Shown here: one piece after another, positions 23,628 to 32,387 of the stretch | Numbering within the stretch: position 1 is the stretch's first letter | How the letters are laid out: the number at the start of each line of letters is the position of its first letter | NCBI GenBank assembly: GCA_050304175.1 | Contig: JBNLDE010000255.1 | Coordinates: 1-39,744 of the forward strand | Reading direction: 5' to 3' | Length of the DNA stretch: 39,744 nucleotides | DNA from: JAIOIW01 sp050304175 | GTDB lineage: Bacteria > Pseudomonadota > Alphaproteobacteria > Rhizobiales > Rhizobiaceae | Made by a program: the position numbers and the translations under genes | The notes under the pieces: model-generated | The model's database searches: none | What the model saw: the letters and a program-made list of their open reading frames with translations, nothing else | Told to the model about the DNA's origin: nothing

Positions 23628-23855
23628 ATGAAATATTTCGACTTCAACAACCCATTCTTCAAGCCGCTTTGGCTGCGCATTGCGGTGGTGGCCGTCTCGG
23701 GCCTGTGGGGGCTGTTCGAGTTCGTGTCCGGAGCACCGGTTTGGGGCGTTCTTTTCTGCGGCGTCGCCGTCTTGGCCTTCCACGGTCTTTTCGTCGCTTT
23801 CGACCCGCGCGAACCCGGTGAGGACGATCCCGACAAGCCGGTCGGCGGGGAATGA
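23628..23855 (+). CDS. Small membrane protein, 75 aa (possibly DUF3329-type)
   Basis: A 75-residue protein with two predicted membrane segments (about 15-33, LWLRIAVVAVSGLWGLFEF, and 38-57, VWGVLFCGVAVLAFHGLF) and an acidic C-terminal tail (DPREPGEDDPDKP). The N-terminus, FNNPFFKPLWLRIAV, resembles small proteins of rhizobia that I recall as DUF3329-like; I am not certain of that name. Both ends of the chain should face the same side. AGGGAA six bases before the ATG supports the start. Function unknown. A weak 6-base GC stem (23876-23899) lies 20 bases past its stop, without a T-run. Confidence 0.65.
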   Translation: MKYFDFNNPFFKPLWLRIAVVAVSGLWGLFEFVSGAPVWGVLFCGVAVLAFHGLFVAFDPREPGEDDPDKPVGGE

Positions 23856-23973
23856 CACCGTGGCTGCACGGCATTGCGGCCGCGTTCCGGACTGGCCGCG
23901 GCGCCCGTGCACCGGCCGGAGCGCTTCCGGCGGAGTTTTCGGAAATTTAGATCACGGGCGGGCACCGAGGATG

Positions 23974-24001
23974 TTGACGGCGGGGGGCCTGTCCGTATAG
24001 T
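23974..24001 (+). promoter_or_regulatory. Promoter of tRNA-Leu
   Basis: TTGACG (23974-23979), a 16-base spacer and TATAGT (23996-24001) form a good sigma-70 promoter. Transcription would begin near 24008, about 30 bases before the mature tRNA 5' end. Confidence 0.7.
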
Positions 24002-24036
24002 CCGCTGCCATGCCGCCGCATGTTGTGCGCCGGTGT

Positions 24037-24121
24037 GCCCCTGTGGCGGAATTGGTAGACGCGCTCGACTCAAAATCGAGTTCCGCAAGGAGTGCTGGTT
24101 CGAGTCCGGCCAGGGGCACCA
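24037..24121 (+). tRNA. tRNA-Leu (anticodon CAA)
   Basis: A complete class II tRNA of 85 bases including an encoded CCA. The acceptor stem GCCCCTG pairs with CAGGGGC, followed by discriminator A and CCA (24119-24121). The D-arm contains GGAATTGGTAGACGC. The anticodon stem CTCGA/TCGAG encloses the loop CTCAAAA with anticodon CAA, reading UUG. A long variable arm (TTCCGCAAGGAGT) is as expected for leucine, and the T-arm is GCTGG-TTCGAGT-CCGGC. A good promoter lies upstream. No duplicate of its 3' end was noticed in the window, so there is no sign of an integration site. Confidence 0.97.
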
Positions 24122-24376
24122 TCAAACTTTCTGATAGCTGTGTAATTTTGATCCAAATGCCCGTCTTCAACGAGCTGGTCGACGCGGAAAACCGCAAGCC
24201 GGCGGGCTTCGATCCGGTTGCCGCATTTCGGGTATCCGGCTACCGCGCCAGGGTCTCTGCGGAACGCCCCGCAGTTACCGGCGCAGGCGGCGGGATCGCC
24301 CAGGAGCCGGACCAATCCGATTTGTGAAACGGTATCTGAGCGAGCGGTTTCGACGACGGTATCGCCGATTTGCAGC
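24122..24376. other. Intergenic region after tRNA-Leu
   Basis: These 255 bases between the tRNA and the convergent acyltransferase gene show no convincing gene. A GAAAC...GTTTC arm pair (24326-24330 and 24347-24351) is too short to call a terminator. An open frame reading through the tRNA is not credible. Confidence 0.4.
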
Positions 24377-25660
24377 CTAGCGCCGGCGAACGAAGCCGCG
24401 CATCCGGTCGCGAATCCGGCGGGCCATCTCGCGCGTTTCCCGGTAGAGATGGAGCTGCTTTGCCGTCTGGCGGGCGGCCTTGTCGGCGTCCGGCGTCAGC
24501 CCGATGACCAAAGTTCCGAGACGACGGCGCTCGGACCACAACCGATCCATGACGGAATGTCCCGCCACCGCGCAGGAATCGGTGGCGATGATATTCGGAT
24601 CGTCGAGATGGTTGCGCGTGACCTCCATCATCAGAAGCGTCCCGGGCGAAAACGCGGCGAGCGCCTCGTCATAGGCGGTCTTCCAAGTATGCGCGATGCC
24701 GTTTTCGATCAGGACGATCAGCGCCGCGATCACGTTGCCGTCGAGCGTCAGCGTATGGATGCGCACCATGTCATGCTCGGCGAGCCGATGCACCGCCTCG
24801 CGGGCGAAAGCGGCCTGGAACCGGTCGCTGGCCATGGCCGTGCGCTCGCGCCCCTTCCACCCCATCAGTTCGAGCGTCAGGAAGGCCTCGCAGCCCGCCC
24901 GCACCTCGTCCGGATGTCGGGCGACCTTGTAGTCCAGCTCACCCTTGTCGGCCAGCCGGCGCTTCAGGCGGCCGAAATCGCGGAAATGGTGAGAGCTGAG
25001 CGATTTGCGCAGATAGTCGTCGCCTTCCAGATCGCTTTGCAGGAATGACCGCTCTGTGGCATTTTCGGTCAGGATCGTCAGGTTGCGCCCCATGGCGGCG
25101 GTACGAATGACCGCGGTTGCCGGCCCGTCGAGCAACATGTCTGGCAGGACCAGGACCTTGGGCAAGGCAAGCGCGGGCCGCGTCAGCATTTTGAGGAAAT
25201 CCTCGACCGTGCCGACGGGATCGTCGCGATCGATCAGCGGCGTCCCGAGCGGGCCGTAGGGGCTTGACCAGGCACGAATGATCGTCGGCCCGAGGCCAAG
25301 ACCCGGTCGTTCGATCGAATAGGGCAGGAGGAACCGCAGCCTGCTGCGCGTCTCGTCCTCGTCGCGCATGACGGCCAGGAAGACCTCGCGATCCTCGAGC
25401 CGGGGCATGGCGGGCGCGAGAAAGCGCGGATTGAAGAAGACATTGGATTCGATCGTGCGCGCGGCGAGATGGTCCAGTTCCTCGACCAGGTCGAAGCCCG
25501 CCGATGCGGCATAGATCGACAGCTTGCGCGGCGTTCCCGGAAGGCCCTCCGCGCGCGCCTCGCTGAACTCGTGCTGCGGTTCGGGCAGGCCGGCGAGGCC
25601 CGCAATCATCGGCGCGGACGCGCTGCCGCTCAGTTCTTCCATCAGCGGGACGGCAACCAT
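24377..25660 (-). CDS. FemAB/CelD-like GNAT acyltransferase
   Basis: A 427-residue protein of the double-GNAT type (Acetyltransf_6, the FemAB/CelD/BioF2-like group), which transfers acyl or aminoacyl groups in envelope and exopolysaccharide biosynthesis. The C-terminal GNAT half is recognisable (about 250-400): VRIHTLTLDGNVIAALIVL, then ENGIAHTWKTAYDEALAAFSPG and LLMMEV. No signal peptide or membrane segment is seen, so it should act in the cytosol. The ATG at 25660 shares its A with the flippase stop (TGATG), which fixes the start and shows tight coupling. The pair suggests that this enzyme modifies a lipid-linked saccharide before the flippase exports it (inference). Confidence 0.82.
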   Translation of the reverse strand: MVAVPLMEELSGSASAPMIAGLAGLPEPQHEFSEARAEGLPGTPRKLSIYAASAGFDLVEELDHLAARTIESNVFFNPRFLAPAMPRLEDREVFLAVMRDEDETRSRLRFLLPYSIERPGLGLGPTIIRAWSSPYGPLGTPLIDRDDPVGTVEDFLKMLTRPALALPKVLVLPDMLLDGPATAVIRTAAMGRNLTILTENATERSFLQSDLEGDDYLRKSLSSHHFRDFGRLKRRLADKGELDYKVARHPDEVRAGCEAFLTLELMGWKGRERTAMASDRFQAAFAREAVHRLAEHDMVRIHTLTLDGNVIAALIVLIENGIAHTWKTAYDEALAAFSPGTLLMMEVTRNHLDDPNIIATDSCAVAGHSVMDRLWSERRRLGTLVIGLTPDADKAARQTAKQLHLYRETREMARRIRDRMRGFVRRR

Positions 25661-27063
25661 CAGGACTTGCTCCTTGCCGGAGCCAGTATGAACATCACGA
25701 TGTCGCAGCGCCGCCACACCGTGTAGGCCAGCAGCGCGGCCTCCAGCATCATCGCCAGCCCGGTCGCCACCGCGGCGCCCCAAAGACCGTAATGCGGGAT
25801 CAGGATCACGTTGAGCGCAATATTGAATGCCAGTGCAGCACCGTAGACCGCGGCGCAGACATTCTGGTTGCCGGACATCGTCAGCAGGCTTTCCGCCGGC
25901 CCGACCGCGGCGCGGGCGACGACGCCGGCCAGCAGGACGAAAAGCAACGGATAACCATCAACGAAATCCGCGCCGAATAGCGACAACATGAAGCGCCCGA
26001 TTGCCAGCACTACCAGGGCCAGCAGGAATGACGGCCAGAAGGTCCAGGCCACCGTTTCGCGCGCGAACTCAGCCAGTTTCGAACGGTCGGGATCCTGTGC
26101 GAGCGATGCATAGCGCTGGGCAACGCCGGCCTTGACCGCGAAATAAACGAAATGGACGAGGGCGAGCGTCTTGACCGCCGCGAAATAGACCGCGACGTCG
26201 TGCGGCGCCATGTAGCGGCCGACCATCAGGACATCCGCGTTGGTCAGCAGGAAGAAGAAGCTTTCAACCAGGAAGATCGGGAGCGAGACTGTGAGCCATT
26301 CGCCGAAATGATAGCTGCGCGGTCCGCGGGTCGCCTTGTGATCCATCCAGCTCGTGACCGTGATCAACTGCCCGACCGTTGTCAGGTAGGTCGCGGCGAT
26401 GGCAGCGATGATCGCGGTCTTGGCGTCGGCCGGGTACCCGGCAAGCAACGCCCCGCCCATGAATCCCAGGATCAGGACGGGCCGGACCAGGTAGATCGGC
26501 GACAATGCGGACAACGCCCACGCATTGGCCCGCGAGATGCCTTGCAACACGTCGGACAGCGCAATCATGGGTAGGCATACCAGGCCGAGGTAGAACGGCA
26601 CGACATAGTAGTGCTCAACGATATCGGACGCGTACCAGACCCCGGCAAATCCGAGCCCCGCGACGCTTGTCGCGGCGACCAGCGCCACCAGCCGACTGGT
26701 CAGCAGCACGCCGCGCAGGCTTTTCAGGTCATTGCCCGCGATATATTCGGGGATGTAGCGGATGATCGACGTGTGAAATCCGAAACACGACAGGTTGCCG
26801 ACGATTACCATCGTGACCCAGACGAGGACGAAAATGCCGTACTCGAAGCTGCCCATCCACCGGGCAAGAAGGACTTGGGAGGTAAAGGCGATAACCGCCG
26901 ACACGACGCGAATGGTAAAGGCGACGATGGAGACCCGGCCCGCCTGGCTGCGTTCGTCGGCTGAAAACAGGGCCGAATCGACACGGTCGAGCAGCGGCTT
27001 TGCCAGGACGGCAAGCCGTTCCGGCAATATCCGCTCGGCTGTTATTGCAGCGGAAAACCGCAC
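25660..27063 (-). CDS. Wzx-like polysaccharide flippase (MOP superfamily)
   Basis: An integral membrane protein of 467 residues with about twelve to fourteen hydrophobic helices, matching the oligosaccharide flippase (Wzx/MATE-like) group that moves lipid-linked glycans across the inner membrane. Helix 1 begins at about residue 40 (VSIVAFTIRVVSAVIAF), preceded by a cytoplasmic N-terminus. The motif LLARWMGSFEYGIFV is typical of this family's first loop. The start is a GTG at 27061-27063 with GGAG nine bases upstream; no better ATG is near. The next gene is translationally coupled. No glycosyltransferases are in the window, so the glycan is unknown. The AT-rich 80 bases upstream probably carry the promoter. 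Confidence 0.88.
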   Translation of the reverse strand: MRFSAAITAERILPERLAVLAKPLLDRVDSALFSADERSQAGRVSIVAFTIRVVSAVIAFTSQVLLARWMGSFEYGIFVLVWVTMVIVGNLSCFGFHTSIIRYIPEYIAGNDLKSLRGVLLTSRLVALVAATSVAGLGFAGVWYASDIVEHYYVVPFYLGLVCLPMIALSDVLQGISRANAWALSALSPIYLVRPVLILGFMGGALLAGYPADAKTAIIAAIAATYLTTVGQLITVTSWMDHKATRGPRSYHFGEWLTVSLPIFLVESFFFLLTNADVLMVGRYMAPHDVAVYFAAVKTLALVHFVYFAVKAGVAQRYASLAQDPDRSKLAEFARETVAWTFWPSFLLALVVLAIGRFMLSLFGADFVDGYPLLFVLLAGVVARAAVGPAESLLTMSGNQNVCAAVYGAALAFNIALNVILIPHYGLWGAAVATGLAMMLEAALLAYTVWRRCDIVMFILAPARSKS

Positions 27064-27148
27064 GCACTACTCTCCGGTTAAAATCTTCTGGTCCAATATA
27101 TAAGCAATACTCTTTAAGAAACGGTTTGGCTTTGCGGGCGGCTTCTCG

Positions 27149-27283
27149 ATGGAGATGATGAGCGAAGACAAGAGGCGGCCCGCGATGCAGGCCCGCCCGA
27201 TCGGGCCGCGCATGGTCGCCTGTCTGGAGGAGATCGGGATTTCCCGTCTGTCGCGATCGCGCGGCGCAGAGGGCGGCGAATGA
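27149..27283 (+). CDS. Possible 44-aa helix-hairpin-helix fragment upstream of MFS gene
   Basis: A short open frame from the ATG at 27149 to the TGA at 27281-27283, which overlaps the MFS start codon (ATGA). The middle, RPIGPRMVACLEEIGISRL, looks like a helix-hairpin-helix of the kind seen in TfoX C-terminal or Cdd1 proteins, but such proteins run on for 40 or more residues where this one ends in an arginine- and glycine-rich tail. It may be a truncated remnant, a small DNA-binding protein, or a leader peptide coupling translation to the transporter. No clear ribosome binding site is seen before it. Confidence 0.3.
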   Translation: MEMMSEDKRRPAMQARPIGPRMVACLEEIGISRLSRSRGAEGGE

Positions 27284-28500
27284 CCGGTGTCGCGGGCGAA
27301 AGTCCGGTTCCGCTGCAGAACCGTGGCCTGCCGGTCGCGATCAGCCTCGGGATCACGACGACAATCAGTTACGGTACGCTCTATTACGCGTTCGGCGTCG
27401 TCGCCCCGGAGATGGCAGCTGATACCGGCCTGTCACTCACATTCGTCTACGGTCTGTTCTCGGCCTCGATTTTCGGCGCAGCCCTGGTGGCTTCGTCCGC
27501 CGGCAAGGCGCTCGACCGCTTTGGCGCGGCGCGCATGATGGCGCTCGGTTCGCTTTGCAGCGCCATATTGTTGTTTTTACTCTCCGCGTTCTCCGGCCCG
27601 GTCTGGTTCGGAGCATTCCTGATCGCGCTGCAGATGGCGGCAACCATGGTGCTTTACGAGGCGGCCTTTACCACCGTCGCCAGTCAGGTGGCGGGCCAGG
27701 CGCGCCGTGCGGTCACCGTCATCACCCTGATCGCCGGATTTGCCTCGACCATTTTCTGGCCCCTGACCGCATGGCTCGGCCAATCGATGAGCTGGCGGGA
27801 GATCTATGCGCTATTTGCCCTGCTGCACATCGCGATAAACTTCCCGCTCCACCTCTGGCTGAGCGGCGCGGCGGTCCGCGCCCGCCCGAAACGTCCGGCC
27901 GCGCCGCCCGAAACGGTCGAAGCGGCCATCGGCAACGACGGACCCCGGCGGCAAGCGTTCTTCCTGATGATGGTCGCGTTCGGAGGCCTCGCCTTCACGA
28001 TTGCCGCCGTGCATCTGCACCTGATCGGACTGCTCGGCGAAATCGGCCTTGCGGCCTCAGCGCCGTTGATCGGTTCGCTGATCGGACCGGCGCAGGTTTT
28101 TGGCCGAATGGTCGATTTCTTTTCCGGCAGCCGGATGCCTGTGGTGAAAATTCTGCTGTTTTCGACCCTGACCTTGCCGGCCGCCCTGGTGCTGCTGGCC
28201 ACCGGACCGGCGATCCTGCCTGTGGCCGCGATCGCGGCGATGATTTTCGGCCTCGGCCAGGGCGTGACCTACATCGCACGCGGCGTGTTGCCGCTCGAAT
28301 TGTTCGGGTCGAAGGGCTTTGGAGCGCTTGTCGGCAAGTTCAACGCAATTTCGCTGATCGCCATGGCGATCGCCCCTGTCGCAGCTGCGGCGGTGCGCGA
28401 AGCCTGGGGCGCACGCGCCGCCATATTGCTCGTCGCGTGCGTGGCCGCGGTCGCGGCAATGAGCGCGCTGCGGCTCAATGCGCTCGTCAGGAAATTGTGA
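27280..28500 (+). CDS. MFS transporter
   Basis: A major facilitator superfamily permease of 406 residues with about twelve membrane helices. The loop 2-3 motif A is recognisable but modified (AGKALDRFGAARMMALGS), and a charged central loop (AVRARPKRPAAPPETVEA) separates the two halves. Substrate unknown; drug, arsenical or small-metabolite efflux are all possible. GAGGG about seven bases before the ATG supports the start. The gene ends 18 bases before the convergent secA stop. Confidence 0.9.
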   Translation: MTGVAGESPVPLQNRGLPVAISLGITTTISYGTLYYAFGVVAPEMAADTGLSLTFVYGLFSASIFGAALVASSAGKALDRFGAARMMALGSLCSAILLFLLSAFSGPVWFGAFLIALQMAATMVLYEAAFTTVASQVAGQARRAVTVITLIAGFASTIFWPLTAWLGQSMSWREIYALFALLHIAINFPLHLWLSGAAVRARPKRPAAPPETVEAAIGNDGPRRQAFFLMMVAFGGLAFTIAAVHLHLIGLLGEIGLAASAPLIGSLIGPAQVFGRMVDFFSGSRMPVVKILLFSTLTLPAALVLLATGPAILPVAAIAAMIFGLGQGVTYIARGVLPLELFGSKGFGALVGKFNAISLIAMAIAPVAAAAVREAWGARAAILLVACVAAVAAMSALRLNALVRKL

Positions 28501-28518
28501 CGCGGTCGCCTGCTGTCG

Positions 28519-31248
28519 TCAGACGAAGGCGCCGTGGCAATGTTTGAACTTCTTGCCTGAGCCGCACGGGCACGCCTCGTTGCGCCCGACCTTGCCCCAC
28601 GTCGACGGATCCTGGGGATCGCGATCCTCGGCCGCCACCGTCCGACTCGCGAGCATCACGCCAACATCTCCATCGGTTCTGACGAAATCGTCCTGCCCCG
28701 TGCTCATGTCGACGTGATGGCCCTCGCCCTCGATCACCTCCGGCGGCGGAGCGTCGGCGGCTTCGCGAACCACTTCGACACGCATCAGCTGCGCGGTCAC
28801 GGCCTGGCGCAAATTGCCAAGCATGGCCTGGAACAATTCGAAAGCCTCGCCTTTGTACTCCTGCAGCGGATCGCGCTGGCCGTAGCCGCGGAATCCGATT
28901 ACCGACCGCAGATGGTCGAGATTGACAAGGTGCTCGCGCCACAAGTGGTCGAGGGTCTGCAGCATGATCGATTTCTCGACATAGGTCTGCAATTCCGCAC
29001 CGTATTTCTCCAACCGTTCGTCGGCGGCCTTGGTGGCGGCTTCCGTCAGCCTTTCGCGGATGTCGTCTTCGGCGATGCCTTCTTCCTTTACCCACTCCTC
29101 GACCGGCAGGTCGAGATTGAGGTAGGCGCTGATGCCCTCCTTGAGACCATCGATGTTCCACTGATCGGCATAGGCCTTCTCGGGAATGTTTTTCTCGACA
29201 AGATCGTCGATGACATCGGCGCGCATGTCGGCCACGGTCTCCGACAGGTTGACGCCGTCCATCATCTCCAGCCGCTGCTCGAATACGACCTTGCGCTGGT
29301 CGTTCATCACGTCGTCGAACTTCAACAGGTTCTTGCGGATGTCGAAATTGCGCGCCTCGACCTTTTTCTGCGCCTTCTCCAGAGCCTTGTTGATCCAGGG
29401 ATGGATGATGGCCTCGTCTTCCTTCAGGCCGAGCTTCTGCAACATGCCGTCCATCCGCTCGGACCCGAAGATGCGCATCAGATCGTCCTGCAGCGACAGG
29501 TAGAATTTCGACCGGCCGGGATCGCCCTGACGGCCTGACCGGCCGCGCAACTGGTTGTCGATCCGGCGGCTTTCATGCCGTTCTGTGGCGAGCACGTAGA
29601 GACCGCCCGCTTCCAGCGCCTTTGCCTTGAGGCGTTCGATATCGGCCCGGATTTCCGCCTCTTTGGCCGTCCGTTCCGGACCCTCGGGCATGTCGGCGAG
29701 CTCGTTTTGCACGCGCATCTCGAAATTGCCGCCAAGCTGGATGTCGGTGCCGCGGCCAGCCATGTTGGTGGCAATCGTGATCGCGCCCGGAACGCCGGCC
29801 TGCGCAACGATGGAGGCCTCGCGCTCGTGGTGGCGCGCGTTCAGCACTTCGAAATTCTTGACGCCTTCCTTGCGCAGCCTGTCGGCCAGATATTCCGACT
29901 TCTCGATCGATGTCGTACCGACGAGGATCGGCTGCCCCTTTTCGTGGGCAGCCCGTATCTCGGTCACGATGGCGCGGTATTTTTCCTCGACCGTGCGATA
30001 TACCTCGTCGTCCTCGTCGAGGCGCACGACTGGCAAATTGGTCGGGATTTCAAGAACATCCAGCCCGTAGGTCTCGCCGAATTCCTCCGCCTCGGTCGAC
30101 GCCGTACCGGTCATGCCGGCAAGCTTGTCGTACATGCGGAAATAGTTCTGGAACGTGACGGACGCGAGCGTCTGGTTTTCCGGCTGGATCTGGACGTGTT
30201 CCTTGGCCTCGAGCGCCTGATGCAGCCCCTCCGAAAAGCGCCTGCCCGGCATTTGCCTGCCCGTGAACTCGTCGATGATGACGATCTCGTCATTGGCGAC
30301 GATATAGTCCTTGTCGCGCTGAAACAGCTTGTGGGCGCGCAATGCATTGTTGACGTGATGGACGATCGACACATTTTCGATGTCGTAGAGCGAATCGCCT
30401 TTCAACTGGCCGGCCGCTTCCAGCATGCGCTCCAGCCTCTCGGTGCCTTCCTCCGTGAACGTCGCGGTCTTCTGCTTCTCGTCGATCTCGTAATCGGTCT
30501 CTGCGAGCGGCGGAATGAAGGTGTCGATCTGCGTATAGAGTTCGGACTTGTCGTCCAGAGGGCCGGAAATGATCAGCGGCGTGCGCGCTTCGTCGATCAG
30601 GATGGAGTCGACTTCGTCGACGATCGAGTAGTTGTGGCCCCGCTGCACCATCTGCGCGCGCTCATACTTCATGTTGTCGCGCAGGTAGTCGAAGCCAAGT
30701 TCGTTGTTGGTACCGTAGGTAACGTCGCAGGCATAGGCGGCCCGGCGCTGTTCGTCGTCGAGACCATGCACGATGACGCCGGTGGTCAGACCGAGAAACC
30801 CGTATAGCCGACCCATCCACTCCGAGTCGCGCTGCGCGAGGTAATCGTTGACGGTAACGACGTGAACGCCCTTGCCGGTCAGCGCGTTGAGGTAGACGGG
30901 AAGCGTGGCGACCAGCGTCTTTCCTTCACCGGTGCGCATCTCGGCGATGCTGCCCTCGTGCAAAACTATGCCGCCGATGAGCTGAACGTCGAACGGCCGC
31001 ATGCCGAGCGCGCGTTTGGAGGCCTCGCGGACGGTCGCGAATGCTGGGACAAGCAGATCGTCCAGCTTTGTGCCATTGGCCAGGTCGGCCCTGAACTGTT
31101 CGGTGCGGGCCGCCAGTTCGGCGTCGGACAGCGCCTCGAGCTCGTTTTCCATTGCGTTGATCGCTTCGACGCGCGGACGCATTGACTTGATGCGACGATC
31201 GTTTGCGGACCCGAAGATCTTGCGGGCGATACCACCTAAACCGGCCAT
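28519..31248 (-). CDS. secA: Protein translocase subunit SecA
   Basis: The preprotein-driving ATPase of the Sec pathway, 909 residues. Walker A is in MRTGEGKTLVATLP, the DEAD-like box in IVDEVDSILIDEARTPL, and the helicase motif VI region in GRSGRQGDPGRSKF. The preprotein cross-linking domain, helical scaffold and C-terminal linker follow, ending with the zinc-binding SEC-C motif ACPCGSGKKFKHCHG that contacts SecB. The open frame runs upstream to 31467, but the ATG at 31248 (MAGLGGIARKIFGS) has AGAGGA five to six bases before it and is the normal start. It is divergent from a periplasmic parvulin gene, a functional neighbour because parvulins fold proteins that SecA exports. Confidence 0.98.
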   Translation of the reverse strand: MAGLGGIARKIFGSANDRRIKSMRPRVEAINAMENELEALSDAELAARTEQFRADLANGTKLDDLLVPAFATVREASKRALGMRPFDVQLIGGIVLHEGSIAEMRTGEGKTLVATLPVYLNALTGKGVHVVTVNDYLAQRDSEWMGRLYGFLGLTTGVIVHGLDDEQRRAAYACDVTYGTNNELGFDYLRDNMKYERAQMVQRGHNYSIVDEVDSILIDEARTPLIISGPLDDKSELYTQIDTFIPPLAETDYEIDEKQKTATFTEEGTERLERMLEAAGQLKGDSLYDIENVSIVHHVNNALRAHKLFQRDKDYIVANDEIVIIDEFTGRQMPGRRFSEGLHQALEAKEHVQIQPENQTLASVTFQNYFRMYDKLAGMTGTASTEAEEFGETYGLDVLEIPTNLPVVRLDEDDEVYRTVEEKYRAIVTEIRAAHEKGQPILVGTTSIEKSEYLADRLRKEGVKNFEVLNARHHEREASIVAQAGVPGAITIATNMAGRGTDIQLGGNFEMRVQNELADMPEGPERTAKEAEIRADIERLKAKALEAGGLYVLATERHESRRIDNQLRGRSGRQGDPGRSKFYLSLQDDLMRIFGSERMDGMLQKLGLKEDEAIIHPWINKALEKAQKKVEARNFDIRKNLLKFDDVMNDQRKVVFEQRLEMMDGVNLSETVADMRADVIDDLVEKNIPEKAYADQWNIDGLKEGISAYLNLDLPVEEWVKEEGIAEDDIRERLTEAATKAADERLEKYGAELQTYVEKSIMLQTLDHLWREHLVNLDHLRSVIGFRGYGQRDPLQEYKGEAFELFQAMLGNLRQAVTAQLMRVEVVREAADAPPPEVIEGEGHHVDMSTGQDDFVRTDGDVGVMLASRTVAAEDRDPQDPSTWGKVGRNEACPCGSGKKFKHCHGAFV

Positions 31249-31343
31249 GAAGTCCTCTCGATTCCGTTTTTCCCGACCCGGTGTACCGGCCTTGGACCGG
31301 CGGACAGGATTCCGCGCTTCGGACAGGCGGACGGATAAACACC

Positions 31344-31454
31344 CAAATTGCGCCAGGAAATGCGGTCTGGACGCAATGATGCAGGACAGATAAGAGGGGC
31401 CTTGATCGATGTCAACGCTGTCGAAATGCAGCCGACCTCGCAAATTTGCGCCAG
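31344..31454. repeat. Imperfect direct repeat in the secA-parvulin gap
   Basis: CAAATTGCGCCAG (31344-31356) recurs as CAAATTTGCGCCAG (31441-31454), about 97 bases later, in the divergent secA-parvulin region. The second copy is part of the perfect palindrome CGCAAATTTGCG (31439-31450). It could be a shared regulatory site or chance; nothing else identifies it. Confidence 0.3.
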
Positions 31455-31498
31455 ACTTTACCGGCACCCTGCCGGCGGACCATCATCGGAGATATTCA

Positions 31499-32356
31499 AT
31501 GCGTTCCTTGCCGAGCCGACTCACCCTGTGTCTTGCCGTCGCAGCGATTGCAGCAGGCTTCTCCCTCGCATCGGCCGCGGCCCAGGAAGACAAGGTGGTC
31601 GCGACGGTGAACGGGGTCGAGATCACCGACAGCGAACTGTCCCTGGCGGAAGCCGATCTCGACCGCCAGTTCCAGCAATTGCCGCCTCAACAGCGCCGCG
31701 CCGCCGCGTTGTCCGCGCTTCTTGAGATCAAGCTGCTTGCCAACAAGGCGGTCGAGCAGGGCATGGACCAGGACGAGGCTTTCAAGCGCCGCATGAACTT
31801 CCTGCGCATCCGCGCGCTGCACAGCGCGTTCGTGGAAAAGGAAGTGGCCGGCGCCGTGACCGACGAGGCTGTCCGCGCGCGCTACGATCAGGAAATCGCC
31901 GACACGCCGCCGGCCAACGAGGTTCACGCCCGTCACATTCTCGTGAAAACGAAGAAGGAAGCCGAGGAAATCATCGCGGAGCTTGATACCGGCAAGGATT
32001 TCAGCGAACTCGCAAAGGAAAAATCGACCGGTCCCAGCGCGCCGACCGGCGGCGACCTCGATTACTTCCAGGCCGGCCAGATGGTTCCCGAGTTCGAAAA
32101 GGCTGCATTTGCGCTCGAAGTCGGCACCTATACCAAGGAACCCGTTCAAACCCAGTTCGGCTGGCACGTCATCAAGGTCGAGGACAAGCGCAAGGCACAA
32201 CCGCAGGCCTTTGACGAGGTCAAGGACCGGTTGCGCTCCCTGATGATGCGCGACAAATATGTCGAACTCGTCGGTGAGTTGCGAAAAAGCGCCGAGATCG
32301 ACATCAAGGACGAAGAGCTCAAGAAGGGCGTCGAGGCAATCGACGGGTCCAACTGA
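31499..32356 (+). CDS. Periplasmic parvulin-type peptidyl-prolyl isomerase
   Basis: A 285-residue exported PPIase of the PpiC/SurA type. A Sec signal peptide (residues 1 to about 28, LTLCLAVAAIAAGFSLASAAA) is followed by an N-terminal chaperone-like helical region (about 35-135) and a parvulin domain (about 138-235) with ARHILVKTK, GGDLDYFQAGQMVPEFEKAAF and QTQFGWHVIKVED, all family hallmarks. It helps outer-membrane and secreted proteins fold. The ATG at 31499 has GGAG eight bases upstream; the longer open frame from 31409 would bury the signal peptide. It is divergent from secA and only 31 bases before argJ. Confidence 0.93.
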   Translation: MRSLPSRLTLCLAVAAIAAGFSLASAAAQEDKVVATVNGVEITDSELSLAEADLDRQFQQLPPQQRRAAALSALLEIKLLANKAVEQGMDQDEAFKRRMNFLRIRALHSAFVEKEVAGAVTDEAVRARYDQEIADTPPANEVHARHILVKTKKEAEEIIAELDTGKDFSELAKEKSTGPSAPTGGDLDYFQAGQMVPEFEKAAFALEVGTYTKEPVQTQFGWHVIKVEDKRKAQPQAFDEVKDRLRSLMMRDKYVELVGELRKSAEIDIKDEELKKGVEAIDGSN

Positions 32357-32387
32357 CGGCGGTATAATCAGTTTACGGCTAAGACCC

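Noticed and set aside
24037..24121. tRNA-Leu as a genomic island attachment site
   Set aside because: No integrase gene and no second copy of the tRNA 3' end were noticed in the window.
24010..24327. Open frame reading through the tRNA-Leu gene
   Set aside because: The tRNA folds perfectly and has its own promoter; the translated product has no recognisable feature.
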